Below are positions 22,094 to 32,843 of a stretch of 64,000 bases of DNA, piece by piece. The stretch lies in NCBI GenBank assembly GCA_035079385.1, contig JAVHKY010000038.1, positions 1,240,001 through 1,304,000 of the forward strand, read 5' to 3'. Under the pieces are notes generated by a model. It worked only from the letters and a program-made list of their open reading frames with translations. It was not told the DNA's origin and ran no database searches. Every line of letters starts with the position of its first letter. Positions within the stretch are counted from its first letter, which is position 1. Source of the DNA: Aspidiotus rigidus (taxonomy: Eukaryota > Arthropoda > Insecta > Hemiptera > Diaspididae). Position numbers and translations under genes: made by a program.

Positions 22094-22203
22094 TAGGTAC
22101 CTACCTAGGTACATTATATCTGTTAGGTTACTCTTTGATCTCGTCTGCACGAGACGCGTAATATTCATCCCGATGACTTTGTAACCACCGAGATAGTACA
22201 ATA

Positions 22204-25200
22204 ATGTTCGTGACTAGTTTGTTGATAGTTTTTCTGGCAGTTTATTATTTTGAATATCGCAAAAAATGCCGAGACAAATTCGGCTCTTTGAATAAATTAC
22301 CAGGACCTCGCACATATCCACTAATCGGAAATTTATGGTTGATCATTTTGAAGCCGCGCGAAGGTAGGCCTATCGTATGTGTACCTCTATAGATACATTC
22401 GAACTTGAAAATGAAACGAGTCAAGAGATGAATGAAAGAAAGTCTCGCGTCATGACACATAGGAAAGAGAAAATGCTGCCCAAATATCAATAGGTCTCTA
22501 ATTACTTTTTCTAATATTATTTGGAAAATAAAACTTTGCTATTTAGGAAAATATGAACTCGGAAACTCTGCATTTGTCAATACCTACTAAAAGAAGCCTC
22601 CGACGTACTTTGACTACAATCAAAGCTTCAAGCCAATCACAATGGAGCAATCGATGATCAACAGTAGGTCATGGAGATGGCACCACCGTTTTATTTGTGT
22701 TCATGCTTCGACTTCTTCCGAACATTCAATAGCCTAAGAGTGAGGAATTGCTCACTCCTTTTTTTTTTTCATTATAGCTCCCGCTTGTTTTGCAAAATAA
22801 CTGGCAATCGTCACATCCAGTTCTCCGCATAGGATGTTGATTGGGGTAGGAGCGTACGTAGTTTTGGCTAGAATAATACTAGGTACCATTGTATACTTGT
22901 CTATATCAGGCCAAGCAGGGGAATAAACCCGTTAGCTAGTTAGCCTAACATACCGTATACTAGACTTATACTAGGCGGAGAATTACTGATGGGGGAATGC
23001 GAATAAGTTTAGAGCTATTTGAAATCTAAGATGGAATATACTTGGCCTTGACCTACTCCGAGAATTCGAAAAAATTTCGAGTTTAGAGCCACGTAGTCTG
23101 GTCCAAATTCTCAATTTCAAGTTTCAGTTTCAATTCAATAAGATTTTTAGATTTTCGTTTTAAAAATGTTTGCTAATTTCATTCTTTTTTCAAGAACGGT
23201 TTAAATATATCAGTGCCCTATCCGAAAAGTACGGTAAATTATTCAAAATGTGGTCGGGAACAAATCCTTTAGTGGTGTGTTCAAGTGCTGAAGAAAACAC
23301 ATATAATTATACTCATACTCCTTATCATAAACTCGTTCTTATAATTTTGAATATTATTTTTAAAAAATTTTCTTCCTTTCTAATTTGTTCACTGGAAGAT
23401 TATATTGAGTTCGCGAATCAATACAAAGAAATCGACGAGTTACGATTTCCTGATACCTTGGTTAGGAACTGGGCTATTGATTTCTAATGGTAAGTTGATT
23501 TCGAATTAATCCCCCGTCGGATTCTTATCAGAAATGCTGAACATTCGAATGAGTAATGTGCAGGACCTAAATGGCATCAACGGAGGAAGCTACTCACTCC
23601 AGCTTTTCACTTCTCCATCTTGGAATCATTTCTCCCCATCATCGCTAGACATAGTAGAACGATGGTGGAAAAACTCAGTCCACTGATGGATAAAGAAGAA
23701 GAATGGGATATTTTTTCATTTGTGCACAGATTTACATTCGATGTGATTTGCGGTAAGTTGCGTTCAGACGAACCTTTATTTTTTTCCACTGTCTTTGTTG
23801 GCCTTTTTTTTTTTTTAATTAACGAGCTACTAGCAGCCTGCCTTCAGGGCTATGAGCTCGGCTAGATTGTGTGATTATATGCGTGAGAGGAAGTTGGCTT
23901 GTTGTAAAAAAAGAATATGTTAGGGATGGAGGGAAAGAGATCTGAAAGTGCTTCTGTATGGTTGTGGGGGATGGATAAGGAATTACGGAGTTGGGTCAAG
24001 TTGGGGCAGCAGAAGATGTGTTGAACGGATAGGGGGTGTTCAGATTCGCAGTGAGGGCATGAGAGAGGCATAAGATGAGAGATGAGATGGGTGTGAGTGA
24101 GTCTGGTGTGTTAATCAACTCCGAATTCATAATATGTGATCGTCATAGAAACAGCTATGGGAGTTACGTTGAATATCCAAAATAATGAGTCGCCGGCATA
24201 TTTAGAAAGTGTATTAAGGTAAGTATATCTGAATCGGTGTCAACGAGATTCTGTAATTTTTTTTCATGATTCAACGTTTTCTGAAATTTTAGTATGAGCA
24301 ATATAGTTATTGAAAAAGTAATGCAACCATTATGGCACAATAAATATATTTACTCGTGCTCGAATCTTGGCAGAAAAGAATTGAAGAATCTCAAAATACT
24401 GCACGGAATGTCAATGGATGTGAGTATATGTGTATCATGTAATCATTTATTTTATTATTTTGTTCTTTATTTTCATAATGGGTAATGTGGAAACTCTCCT
24501 TGAGCTTACTCACGTCCGACCGCACATCATTGGTTCAGCTAGTGTAGCTTATTATCTTTGGAAACTTTTCTAAATGCTCGTTTTTGATCTCGAGAAATCA
24601 TTTCTCATAGCAGTCCTTGTTGTTTGAAAAATTTTTCGGGAGAAAATATTATTATTGAGATGCTACATGCGTACTAAGAAGAGCATTCGAAAAATTATCA
24701 TTTACTTAGGCAGCTGAAAATTGAGAAATTTTTTACAACAAAAACAATACCGTTGATACAAAACGACGGCTTCCTTAACAAAGTTAAACGAGGAACGTAG
24801 GGAATCTGTTTTATGAGTCAAGTTGGTTTTGATATTGAGAATTCAAGCAAGCGTAGACTTAGTATAAAGCTAGTCTGAAGGAGGCTTAGACCTACTGTAA
24901 ACCTAGTATGAAACAGGACGTCATCAGTGACCAGGACCTATTTTAGGGACTTCGAAATATGTGGGTCGAGAGTCGAAATTTTTCTAAGCCCCCCCCCCCC
25001 CTTCTATCATATACAGCTCGAAAGTCAACATTTTCTCAAGTCCCCATCCTGTCATATACAGCTCGAAAGTCAACATTTTTCCAAGTCCCCCATCCTATCA
25101 TATACGAGTATAGCTCGAGACTCAAAATTTTGCCAAGTCGCCCTCCTATCATAATATATTGCTCGGAGGTCGACATTCTTCTAAGTCCCACTCCTATCAT

Positions 25201-28200
25201 ATATAGTTCGAGAGTGGAAATTTTTTCAAGTCCCCCTCCTATCATAGCTCGGAGGTCAAAATTTTTAACAGGGAACCTGTTCTATGGGGGCTTTTTTGAA
25301 AATGTAGGCGTGCGGTGTGCGCCGTCCAGTGAAAAACTTGAGAAAAATTTCAACTCTCGAGCTGTATATGATGGGAGAGGGGCTCGGAAAAATTTTGACT
25401 CTCGAGCTATATTATGATAAAAGGACACTTGAAAAAATTTCATCCTCCAAGCTATATACAATAAGATTCAATAACTCTTTTCCAAGTCCTATCATGTATA
25501 GCTCGGAGGACGAAATTTTCCAAGTCCTCATCCTATCATAATGGCTGGGGGGTCGAAATTTTTCCAAGTTTTTTTCCTGCACGTTTAGTTGCCACGGCTC
25601 GTTGCGAAGTGCGACACACCTTTTCGTAATACTACCCTTTAGTGTTCGATGCGCTTTGCAACGAGCCCCCTCAACTAAACATCAAGATTGCAGAAGAAAA
25701 CAAGACTAATGGCATCGAATTCAGCGTAAAAAATACTTTCAGAATCGGATATTCTCGTTCTTGACCTCTTCAAAAAATTTTACTTTGTTGAGTCGTGAAA
25801 TTCAAGGAAGCCTAGAGCTATTATAAAGCTAGTATATAGAAGGCCTAGACCTATTATAAGGCTAGTATAAAATAGGACGTCATCAGTGGCCTTGACCTAT
25901 TTTAAGGAAATATACCGGCTGGGGCAGAAAGATGTTACCAGTTAAATGGGAGTTTGCGCTAAATCTGTCGTAGCGCGAAAACGCAAAACGTTAGACCTAG
26001 AGTTTAAATGTAAGAATTTTGTATCTCAATTTTATCTATAATTTGAGCCATATCCGAAGTTTCTACGACTTTTCTGAGCCGAGTTATGGACCAAAATGTG
26101 ACGAAAATTGACCAATTTGCCAAGATTTCCAAAATAGAAATTGGAAAATCGCCGCTTCCAAGCTTTATAGGGCCATTTAGGTATTTTTCTCGGAGTCAGC
26201 GTTAAATTTCACTTTCAAATCGGATAAAATATGGAAGTTTGAACAATTTTCAATTTTTGAGAATTTTTGGCACCTTTTGGTCCATAACTCGGCTGGCTCA
26301 GAAATGTCGTAGAAAGTTGATTAGGAGCGCAAATTGAAGATAAAATTGAGATACAAATGTCGTAGATTTAATGAGTACATCCAAACTTTCGCGTTTTTGA
26401 GCTAGAGTGAATTTAGTTCAAACTCCCATTTCACTGGTAACACACTTTTGCCCCACCCGGTATACCTCGAGAGTGTAAATGTTTTCAAGTCCCCGCCCTA
26501 TAGCTTGTAGGATGGGATCTGTGACGTCACAATCTGATGACGTCATGGACAAGTTTTCTTTGTCCAAGACCCCCCCTATCATATATAGCTTGGGAGTCGA
26601 CATCCTCCAATCACATGTAGCTCCAAAGTGCGGATCAGTGACACTACAATTTCATGAGGTCATACTTCCGTCTTGTGACGTCACAATCTGATGACGTCAT
26701 GGATACCTCATAAAATAGGTTCTCTGCTATCGCTCAATCAACTCCCGTGAGTTTTTTTTTCGCCAACTTTGAGAAGAAATATCGGTTCGCTGCCATTGTT
26801 ACTCGCATCAGTTTTCGGCGGATTGAGTCTAGCTGTTCACATTTCTTGTAAATCATTATTTTCGTTGACAATTATAAAATTACTATTTTGTAGGTGATAC
26901 AAAAAAGTAAACAGAAACGACAAGAAAGGAATTTGGAACCCAATGTCATCGATGTCGGCAATGATGGTGAGCTGAAAAAAGTATTTTTTTCAAGTTTCTT
27001 ATCAGAGTTTTAATGCCATCGCAACACTACATTTTAGGTACAAAACAAAGAAAGGCGTTTTTGGATTTACTACTGGATATAGCCGAAAGCTCCGAAGTTC
27101 CGTTAACAGACGAAGATATTCGTGAGGAAGTGGATACGTTCATGTTTGGGGTTAGTTTTGAAAGAAACCGATTGAGGCAATACAATTTCAAGTGAATGTT
27201 AATTCGAAATTTCGCAATTATTGTATTTCTAGGGGCATGACACCACAACGTCTGGTATTTTGTCGACTATTCATTTCCTAAGTTCGCACTCGGAAATTCA
27301 GGTGGGTCCTGATTGCGATGGACAGATCGTTGAATCTGTCAATTGAAGAGGTATCTGTATAAAGGGCATCTGTCCTGTGAGAATTACATTGAGCAAACGT
27401 CATATTTACAGATACCTACTTTCTCAATTACCAAGCAAATTAACTGAATCGTGTTCACAATACCGGTGATTTTATTGCAGGATAAAGTGGCGAACGAACT
27501 TTTTTCGGTGTTCGGTGATTCAGATCGCAATCCTTCCTCGCACGAGTTATCCAAATTGAAATACCTGGAATGCGTTATTAAGGAGAGTCACCGTTTGTTG
27601 CCACCAGTACCAAGTATATTTCGTCAACTGACTGAACCGGTTACTTTGGGTAAGGAATAAAAATACTTGGAGAGATCCAATTTGTCAACTCGGGTGGCAT
27701 TCAAAACTGCGTGATTATGATACCTAACCTATAAAAAATGACGTGAAAAGTATTTATAATACCTCATATTATGCTGCGGAGAAAGAAAAATTAAAGCTAG
27801 CAAAAATCGAGTGATTCAAGGGAAGTTGCTCATAGCTCGAAATCAATTGAACTGTATTACTTCAAACAGAATATTAGTACCTGAAAATCGCAATACCCTA
27901 AGCTCGACCATTAGACCACTAATTTGCTCATGACAATGCAATACTTGAAACTACAGATAGTTGAACCTTTGGCTCGTATCAGAATTATGGAAGTAAACCG
28001 CTGTGATTGCTCGATGATTTCCCAGAATTTTAACAGGGGACCTGTTGTATAGTTTTTTTTTTTTTTTTTTTTTTTTTGAGAAATTTGACGTGCGCCGTCC
28101 GGCCAAAATCTTGAAAAATTTCAATTCTCGAGGAGATAATATGATATGAGGGACCTTGGAAGAATTTTGGTTCGCGACCCGTAATGTATGACAGAAGGGA

Positions 28201-29117
28201 GACTTATGGTGTTTGAACCATTGCAAATCTGGCTCATTGAAGGGACTAAGCCAATTTGTGTACAAAGCATTGCATGTCTTGTTACTTGGAGGGGCTATCC
28301 TACTGCGGATTATATAATGTATTATATTTCAACCCGCATAAAACAGGTCCCTGGCGTTCCTCGTTTAACATCCGTAAGGAAGCCGTCGTTTTTCAACTTG
28401 ACGCAATTTTAGTTACCAATAAATGGAGTAGCAAATAGCTGTCAGAGTACCCTATAAGATAGTTGCATCGTTTAACAGGAAAAAGAGGGTTACCAAGGTA
28501 ATCATATTCTTTTATGATTTTCTTCCCGTTGAGGCACCGAAATTTTTCTCATTTTTATTCGTCAATATAAAATAATCATAAGCCAAATGACCAATAAAGA
28601 GTTGTATTTATTTTTGCTTTTCAGGTGGTAAATATATAATTCCTGCTGGTACTCTCGTAGATATCAACATCTTCAGAATACATCGTCAAGAAGCGAGTTT
28701 TCCGAAACCAGAGGAATTCAATCCAGATAATTTCTTGCCAGAAAATGTACACGGTAGACATCCTTTTGCATTTGTACCATTCAGCGCTGGCCCTCGAAAT
28801 TGTATTGGTATGTATCACTAATAAAATTAATATATTTCCATCTTATAAAATTAAGGATAGGGTATGTGGCCTATTTATTTACTCCATTGTTTTTATCTTT
28901 TGAAGGTCAGAAATTTGCAATTCTGGAAGAAAAGGTTTTAATGAGCTCTTTACTCCGAAAATATGAAATTAGATCGTCGCAAAAAGTGGAAGACTTGGGA
29001 ATCGTGGCTGAGATTGTATTACGTCATAATAACGGTGTTCGCATGACTATAAGACCAAGGGTATGGAATAGTGCAAAAATTGAAAACGAGTTAAGAGGGG
29101 ATAGTATCTTAGCGTGA
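22204..29117 (+). CDS. Cytochrome P450, CYP4 clan (P450-2), divergent paralogue, 12 exons
   Basis: Exons: 22204-22363, 23195-about 23334, 23399-23489, 23564-23752, 24149-24218, 24293-24419, 26894-26966, 27038-27150, 27233-27301, 27481-27649, 28625-28807, 28906-29117. Phases match P450-1 and P450-3, giving about 531 aa. N-terminal anchor, [12 protein letters not shown] hinge, ESHR and [10 protein letters not shown] are intact. The I helix reads [12 protein letters not shown]: Gly replaces the CYP4 haem-linking Glu. Exon 2 is doubtful: the GAG|GTA donor used by the other copies is missing, and the only nearby GT (23335) would add about 11 residues and leave a 64-bp intron. Exon 7 has three extra codons, and the C-terminus is 14 residues longer. 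Intron 4 holds a LINE tail; introns 6 and 10 hold satellite and MITE insertions. An LTR retrotransposon ends 110 bp upstream. No stop or frameshift disrupts the exons, so it may be functional. Confidence 0.78.
23804..24117 (-). mobile_element. LINE 3' tail in P450-2 intron 4
   Basis: On the minus strand the sequence encodes [20 protein letters not shown] and continues with a CX2C...H...C pattern (HIFCCPNL), the C-terminal signature of I-type LINE ORF2. It ends in a poly(A), seen as T run 23804-23816 on the plus strand. It is a 5'-truncated insertion, antisense to the gene. Confidence 0.75.
24762..25575. repeat. 45-bp satellite element cluster in P450-2 intron 6
   Basis: It opens with the 'A' terminus (aacgacggcttccttaac at 24762), then a run of degenerate 45-bp units in inverted orientation, then the 'B' terminus ttaacagggaacctgtt (25265-25281) with ccgtcc, then further units in both orientations. 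Units carry the tctcgagct / aaaatttc motif. It belongs to the family best seen at 46199-48618. Confidence 0.7.
25583..25680. repeat. 98-bp imperfect inverted repeat
   Basis: The left arm gtttagttgccacggctcg pairs imperfectly with the right arm ending cctcaactaaac. Both share ggctcgttgc / gcaacgagcc. Probably a tiny hairpin MITE; I could not define a target duplication. Confidence 0.5.
25915..26460. mobile_element. TIR MITE of about 546 bp in P450-2 intron 6
   Basis: The ends are inverted: ccggctggggcag...gttaccag...gggagttt at the left, and aaactccca...ctggtaac...ttgccccacccgg at the right. The flanks are TATA on both sides (25911-25914, 26461-26464), compatible with a TA-type target duplication. 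Internal inverted similarity continues (gccgagttatggaccaaaa near 26078 against ttttggtccataactcgg near 26275). There is no coding capacity. Confidence 0.65.
26522..26700. promoter_or_regulatory. Four TGACGTCA palindromes in P450-2 intron 6
   Basis: Exact TGACGTCA at 26522-26529, 26538-26545, 26677-26684 and 26693-26700, arranged as two copies of a gtgacgtcacaatctgatga unit about 155 bp apart. They could be ATF/CRE-type enhancer sites or just part of a repeat. Confidence 0.3.
28030..28395. mobile_element. Short satellite-family element in P450-2 intron 10
   Basis: It starts with the B terminus (ttaacaggggacctgtt, then a long T run and gtgcgccgtccgg) and ends with the inverted A terminus (aaacaggtccctgg... 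gaagccgtcg). Only a trace of the 45-bp units lies between. It shows the family as a unit with two defined ends. Confidence 0.65.
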
Positions 29118-29762
29118 GTTCCTGGGACAATAAATACCAAATTAAATTAGAATTTATTCGGCCCTAGTTAAAGGCAGTGCCAAATAAATTCTAATTTAAT
29201 ATTTCCACTTTCACGTGTAATTTTTTCTTTTTTTTAATAATAAATAGCAAATGTATTTCCAACTTTTCAAGGTCAAATAAAAATATTAGTTAAATACCGG
29301 TCGTAACAATGATGACGAGCATTATTAAAATTAGGTTATTCAGTTACATTATTCTTCTTGAATTTATATAGTAATACACAATCGCATACGAGACGTACAA
29401 TATGATAAAAATTTGTCATGTGCACAAATTCTATGGTTCATCTTATTGCTCGATTGGTAATCAGCAGGTTAACAAAGAACACAGTTTAAAATCAAACTGT
29501 AAAATATTTGAACCGGAACAAGACCTACCTAGACCAAAATGAGTCTAGGATAGTTTTCTGGCACAGAAATTTAAGTTATGAAGAGAAATTTATACAGTAG
29601 ATAGGTACAGTACATATAACTATACTTCTTGTAGCCCCCCGACGCCAGCGAAAAGCGATGCAAGCAGCCGATTATAACACCAAGTTCAAGAAGCGGCAAA
29701 TTCACGATCAAAAATTATTACCAAAATTATGATCAAAAAAATGATTGGGCATATTGTCTTCC
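29118..29762. other. P450-2 3' flank, duplicated downstream of P450-3
   Basis: From about 29166 (gccaaataaattc) to 29762 the sequence resembles 40512-41150 with small gaps. Shared landmarks include ggtcaaataaaaatatta, taaataccggtcgtaa and cgattataacaccaagttca. AATAAA at 29129 and about 29183 are possible poly(A) signals. Confidence 0.6.
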
Positions 29763-29885
29763 AGAAAAACGACGGCTTCCATAATGAAGTTGAGCGAAGA
29801 ACGCACGGAACCTGTTCTATGGATCAAATTGGTATTGGTATTGAGAACCTGGATCTCTTCTAGAAGAGGACTTGGAAAAATTTCG
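29763..29885. repeat. Solo A terminus of the satellite-family element
   Basis: aacgacggcttcc at the start, then ggaacctgttctatgg and a single gacttggaaaaatttcg unit. It is the left end only, abutting the next MITE. Confidence 0.55.
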
Positions 29886-29892
29886 GGTGTAG

Positions 29893-30515
29893 GACTTTTC
29901 GCCGCAAAATTCTCGCCGCAGGATTTTCGACGCCAGTGTTTCGCCGCAAGAACGATTCGACGCAGGTGCCTTCAGCCGCAGAAAATTTCGCCGCCGACAA
30001 AAATTTGTGGAAAAAAGGACATGCATGATCGTATTATTGCTCAAAATGCTGGTATAAAATAATAATTTAAAAAAACGTACCGCTAGATTAAACTCTGGCT
30101 CATTTTTGTAAGCCGACATAAGACCCTCCCCGTTGATGTGCTTCATAATATTTTGTGATAGATGAAATAAGCATCCTCCAATTTCAATTTATGGGAAGGC
30201 TCTCAAGCTCTCTTTTACTAATCCGATTTCAAAGTCACTACGGCGCATAGTATCTGGCACGTTTCTTTGCTCTAGTGACAAATTCAATAGCTTCTAACCG
30301 GCAAGGATTTGCTTCATAGATACGCTGTGTTACAACGCAAATTACAGTCCCACCACGTTCATGGATACGGCCATTATGATATTACAATATGTAATTTATA
30401 CCCTTCTAACATACTATACGATCATGCATGTTCTTTTTTTCACGATTTTTTTTGTAGGCGGCGAAATTTTCGGCGGCTGAAAGATCTGCGTCGAATCGTT
30501 CTTGCGGCGAAAAGT
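29893..30515. mobile_element. MITE of about 620 bp with roughly 100-bp terminal inverted repeats
   Basis: The left arm contains cgccgcaagaacgattcgac, cagccgcagaaaatttcgcc and catgcatgatcgta. The right arm is its inverted copy (tacgatcatgcatg, ggcgaaattttcggcggctg, gtcgaatcgttcttgcggcg). The arms are unusually CG-rich for this locus. Exact ends and target duplication are unclear. Confidence 0.65.
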
Positions 30516-31132
30516 CCGTCCCCCGGGGGGGAGAGTCCGCACAGTAACCTAATACCGAATAAATTACTCATATTAGAGTAGCCTAGATGTTTTTTATAAT
30601 TAGGTAAATGATGCGAAAACAAACGATGCAATCATTTGCGCACAAACAAATGGAATGATCTCTCATTCGATTTGGAGGTACCTACGAGAGAAATTTTTTT
30701 TGTGGGTTGAGAGATATCTGATTGGAGGGTTGTCCAGACAAAGGAAACCTTCGTTCATCACAGTTCAGTCCTTTGTCCGGAAACGGCCTATTTGAGACGA
30801 AGGGTCTGGCGGAAGGAGCCAAAGAGGATTCCGTACTGCCGTGAATTCCCTGATTTATAACTGCATACCGGTACCGAGTTAATTATCATAACCGCTAATT
30901 TGATATTTCATAGTTTATCATATCTCATAATTTTATGAGATAAGGATTATCGATAATTATTATATTTACATAATTCAACTAGTCGAAGTCGATTTTTCGA
31001 CAAATTGATGGTAAGTGTGCGTTACGACTGGGTGACGAGCCATAAACAAAGAAAACAATTTTTTTTTTCAGGAACCAAGTTTATGAAAGAAAGCTTTTTT
31101 CTTGTTCTTCTCGAGATAAATTCCGTGTAATC

Positions 31133-31455
31133 TTACTGCCAGTGAAAAGGAGTCCACTCTCCCCAATCAGGAATCCCAGACGGGCACATTCCGAAATCCG
31201 TGAAAGTACTTTGCACATTAGCTCCTACAAAAACAAACACTTGATACTTTACCTTCATCGCATATTTCAGTTCAGGCCTAATTTCAATAGGAAAAGTTGA
31301 GGGCGGTCGCACTTACCGAGAACAGCTGCTAAACTTTTTGAACATTTAGTTTCCGGTCTTAGCCCGTCGATTTTACACGAAATTGTGGATCTTGAGATGC
31401 TGCACACTCTGGCGGCGGCCGAACAGCTCAGAATGCCCGCTTTTACTTTCGTGAG
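31133..31455 (-). CDS. Candidate two-exon 3' end of an unrecognised gene
   Basis: On the minus strand, an open segment (31455-31317) ends at a consensus donor CTCG|GTAAGTG. A 92-bp intron ends in tttgtttttgtag, and a second exon (31224-31133) continues in frame to TAA. The predicted C-terminus has several Cys (spacings of 5-10 in the first exon) and ends DWGEWTPFHWQ. No family is recognised. The first exon's 5' boundary is weak and no start exon was found. The plus strand also has an open frame here ending at a GTGAGT donor (31451), so the strand is uncertain. Confidence 0.25.
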
Positions 31456-32206
31456 TTATTCTTTGAGCTTTTTGTCGAATGGTTAACTACCTAGATATTT
31501 TTTCGTTTTGAACGAATGCCAGGCTGAAATAAAAATTTAAATTTAATTTTTTCGTTGTCTTACAGAAATGAATTCATTTTTATCACCTATTTTTATCACC
31601 TGTATTATAAGTGAAAATCAGTTGTTGCATATGGGTGTTTCCAGATAATCTGTTGTTTTGTACCAGTTAAGCAACATGTATTCACGCCTAATTAATATCG
31701 ACATTATCTACAAGCGGAATTATGCTAAATTTACTTACCATCTCAAAAATCGCAAATAACCGTCATCAAATCGTGAAAATCACACAAAATTGCTCTCCTC
31801 TTCATTATTCTCGTCGTTCTCAAAGTTGTACAAATTACCAGCGAACTCACATCGACATTTTTTCAACCAGCACGCTCTCTTCACAAGGTAATATGTTATG
31901 GATGGCAGAGCAGAGGGCAGATGATTTGAAAAAAAAAAAAAAAAAATAGATAATTTTTTATGGAATAGAAGCTTAATACCTATTATTCTTATTTTAAAAG
32001 AAACGATGACGTTGAAGCGTTGCATACTGGTATGCTTACCTTCTGCGATCCTCACATCATTTAAAGAATGATGTAAAGTTTCAGGCTAACCGTAGCCCTC
32101 AGTGAACTGCTTCTTTGCACGTGAAAAAAAGTTCAATTTAATCATCTCTCTGTTCGCAAAAAAAAAAAATCCCGAGAATGTATTGTTGATATAGGTACCT
32201 ACAATC
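31456..32206. other. Intergenic, nothing firm
   Basis: Short homopolymer runs (A run at 31930-31946, and near 32159) and short open frames without motifs. Possible minus-strand donors at about 31737 and 32040 hint at upstream exons of the 31133-31455 candidate but give no open coding exon. Confidence 0.3.
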
Positions 32207-32843
32207 ACACGTATTTTACTCAGCTAATAAATTACATTATTTAAGTTTCTGTTTTAAATAGACCGCGACAAAGCAACAACCAAAATATTTCTTCATTCAA
32301 TGGAATGAGGTAGGTAGATCTCGTATGGATCTCATGTCAACACTCTCACGACTACCTAGTATAGCAGGCTGTCGAGAAGTATCGTACTCTAAATAACCTT
32401 CAACCGAATACACAGCGCGCATCATCAGGTTTTGCTGCTATCTCATGAATAGATATAATTGCATGAGATGATAATTTACATTTCAGACGTTTCTTCAATT
32501 GTGTACTCGTAAACATGCAAAATAGATGTGAAGAAACTGAGCCATCTCACAGGTATATATGCTGCGATAAACTAGGTACCTACTGTATAAAAATCCGAGT
32601 AGTAATTATAAATAGATCCATCGAAAAATTTATCATCTAGGTATCATCCATGAAAAGTGGATCTAGTTTCTTGACGCCAACGCTTTCAATCTTACGAGTA
32701 TAGCCTACTATAGCACTCGTACTAGGATTTGTAGGTATTTGTGTACCTGTTACCGGTACGATCTTGTCGGTGCGATACGTGTGCAGTACACAACTAGACG
32801 TAACACTACTCATTAATATTGACTATCGAAATTGTACGCAATA
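32207..32843. repeat. Duplicated upstream flank of P450-3
   Basis: 32207-32375 matches 5494-5660, and about 32480-32843 matches about 7105-7421 upstream of P450-1. The intervening 32371-32465 is in inverted orientation relative to 6312-6405. The last part before the ATG (gcagtacacaactagacg...) is nearly identical to the P450-1 leader. Confidence 0.7.

Noticed and set aside
24927..25541. Open frames with repeated SYTARKST / IYSSRVEI peptides in P450-2 intron 6
   Set aside because: Same 45-bp satellite family, located within an intron.
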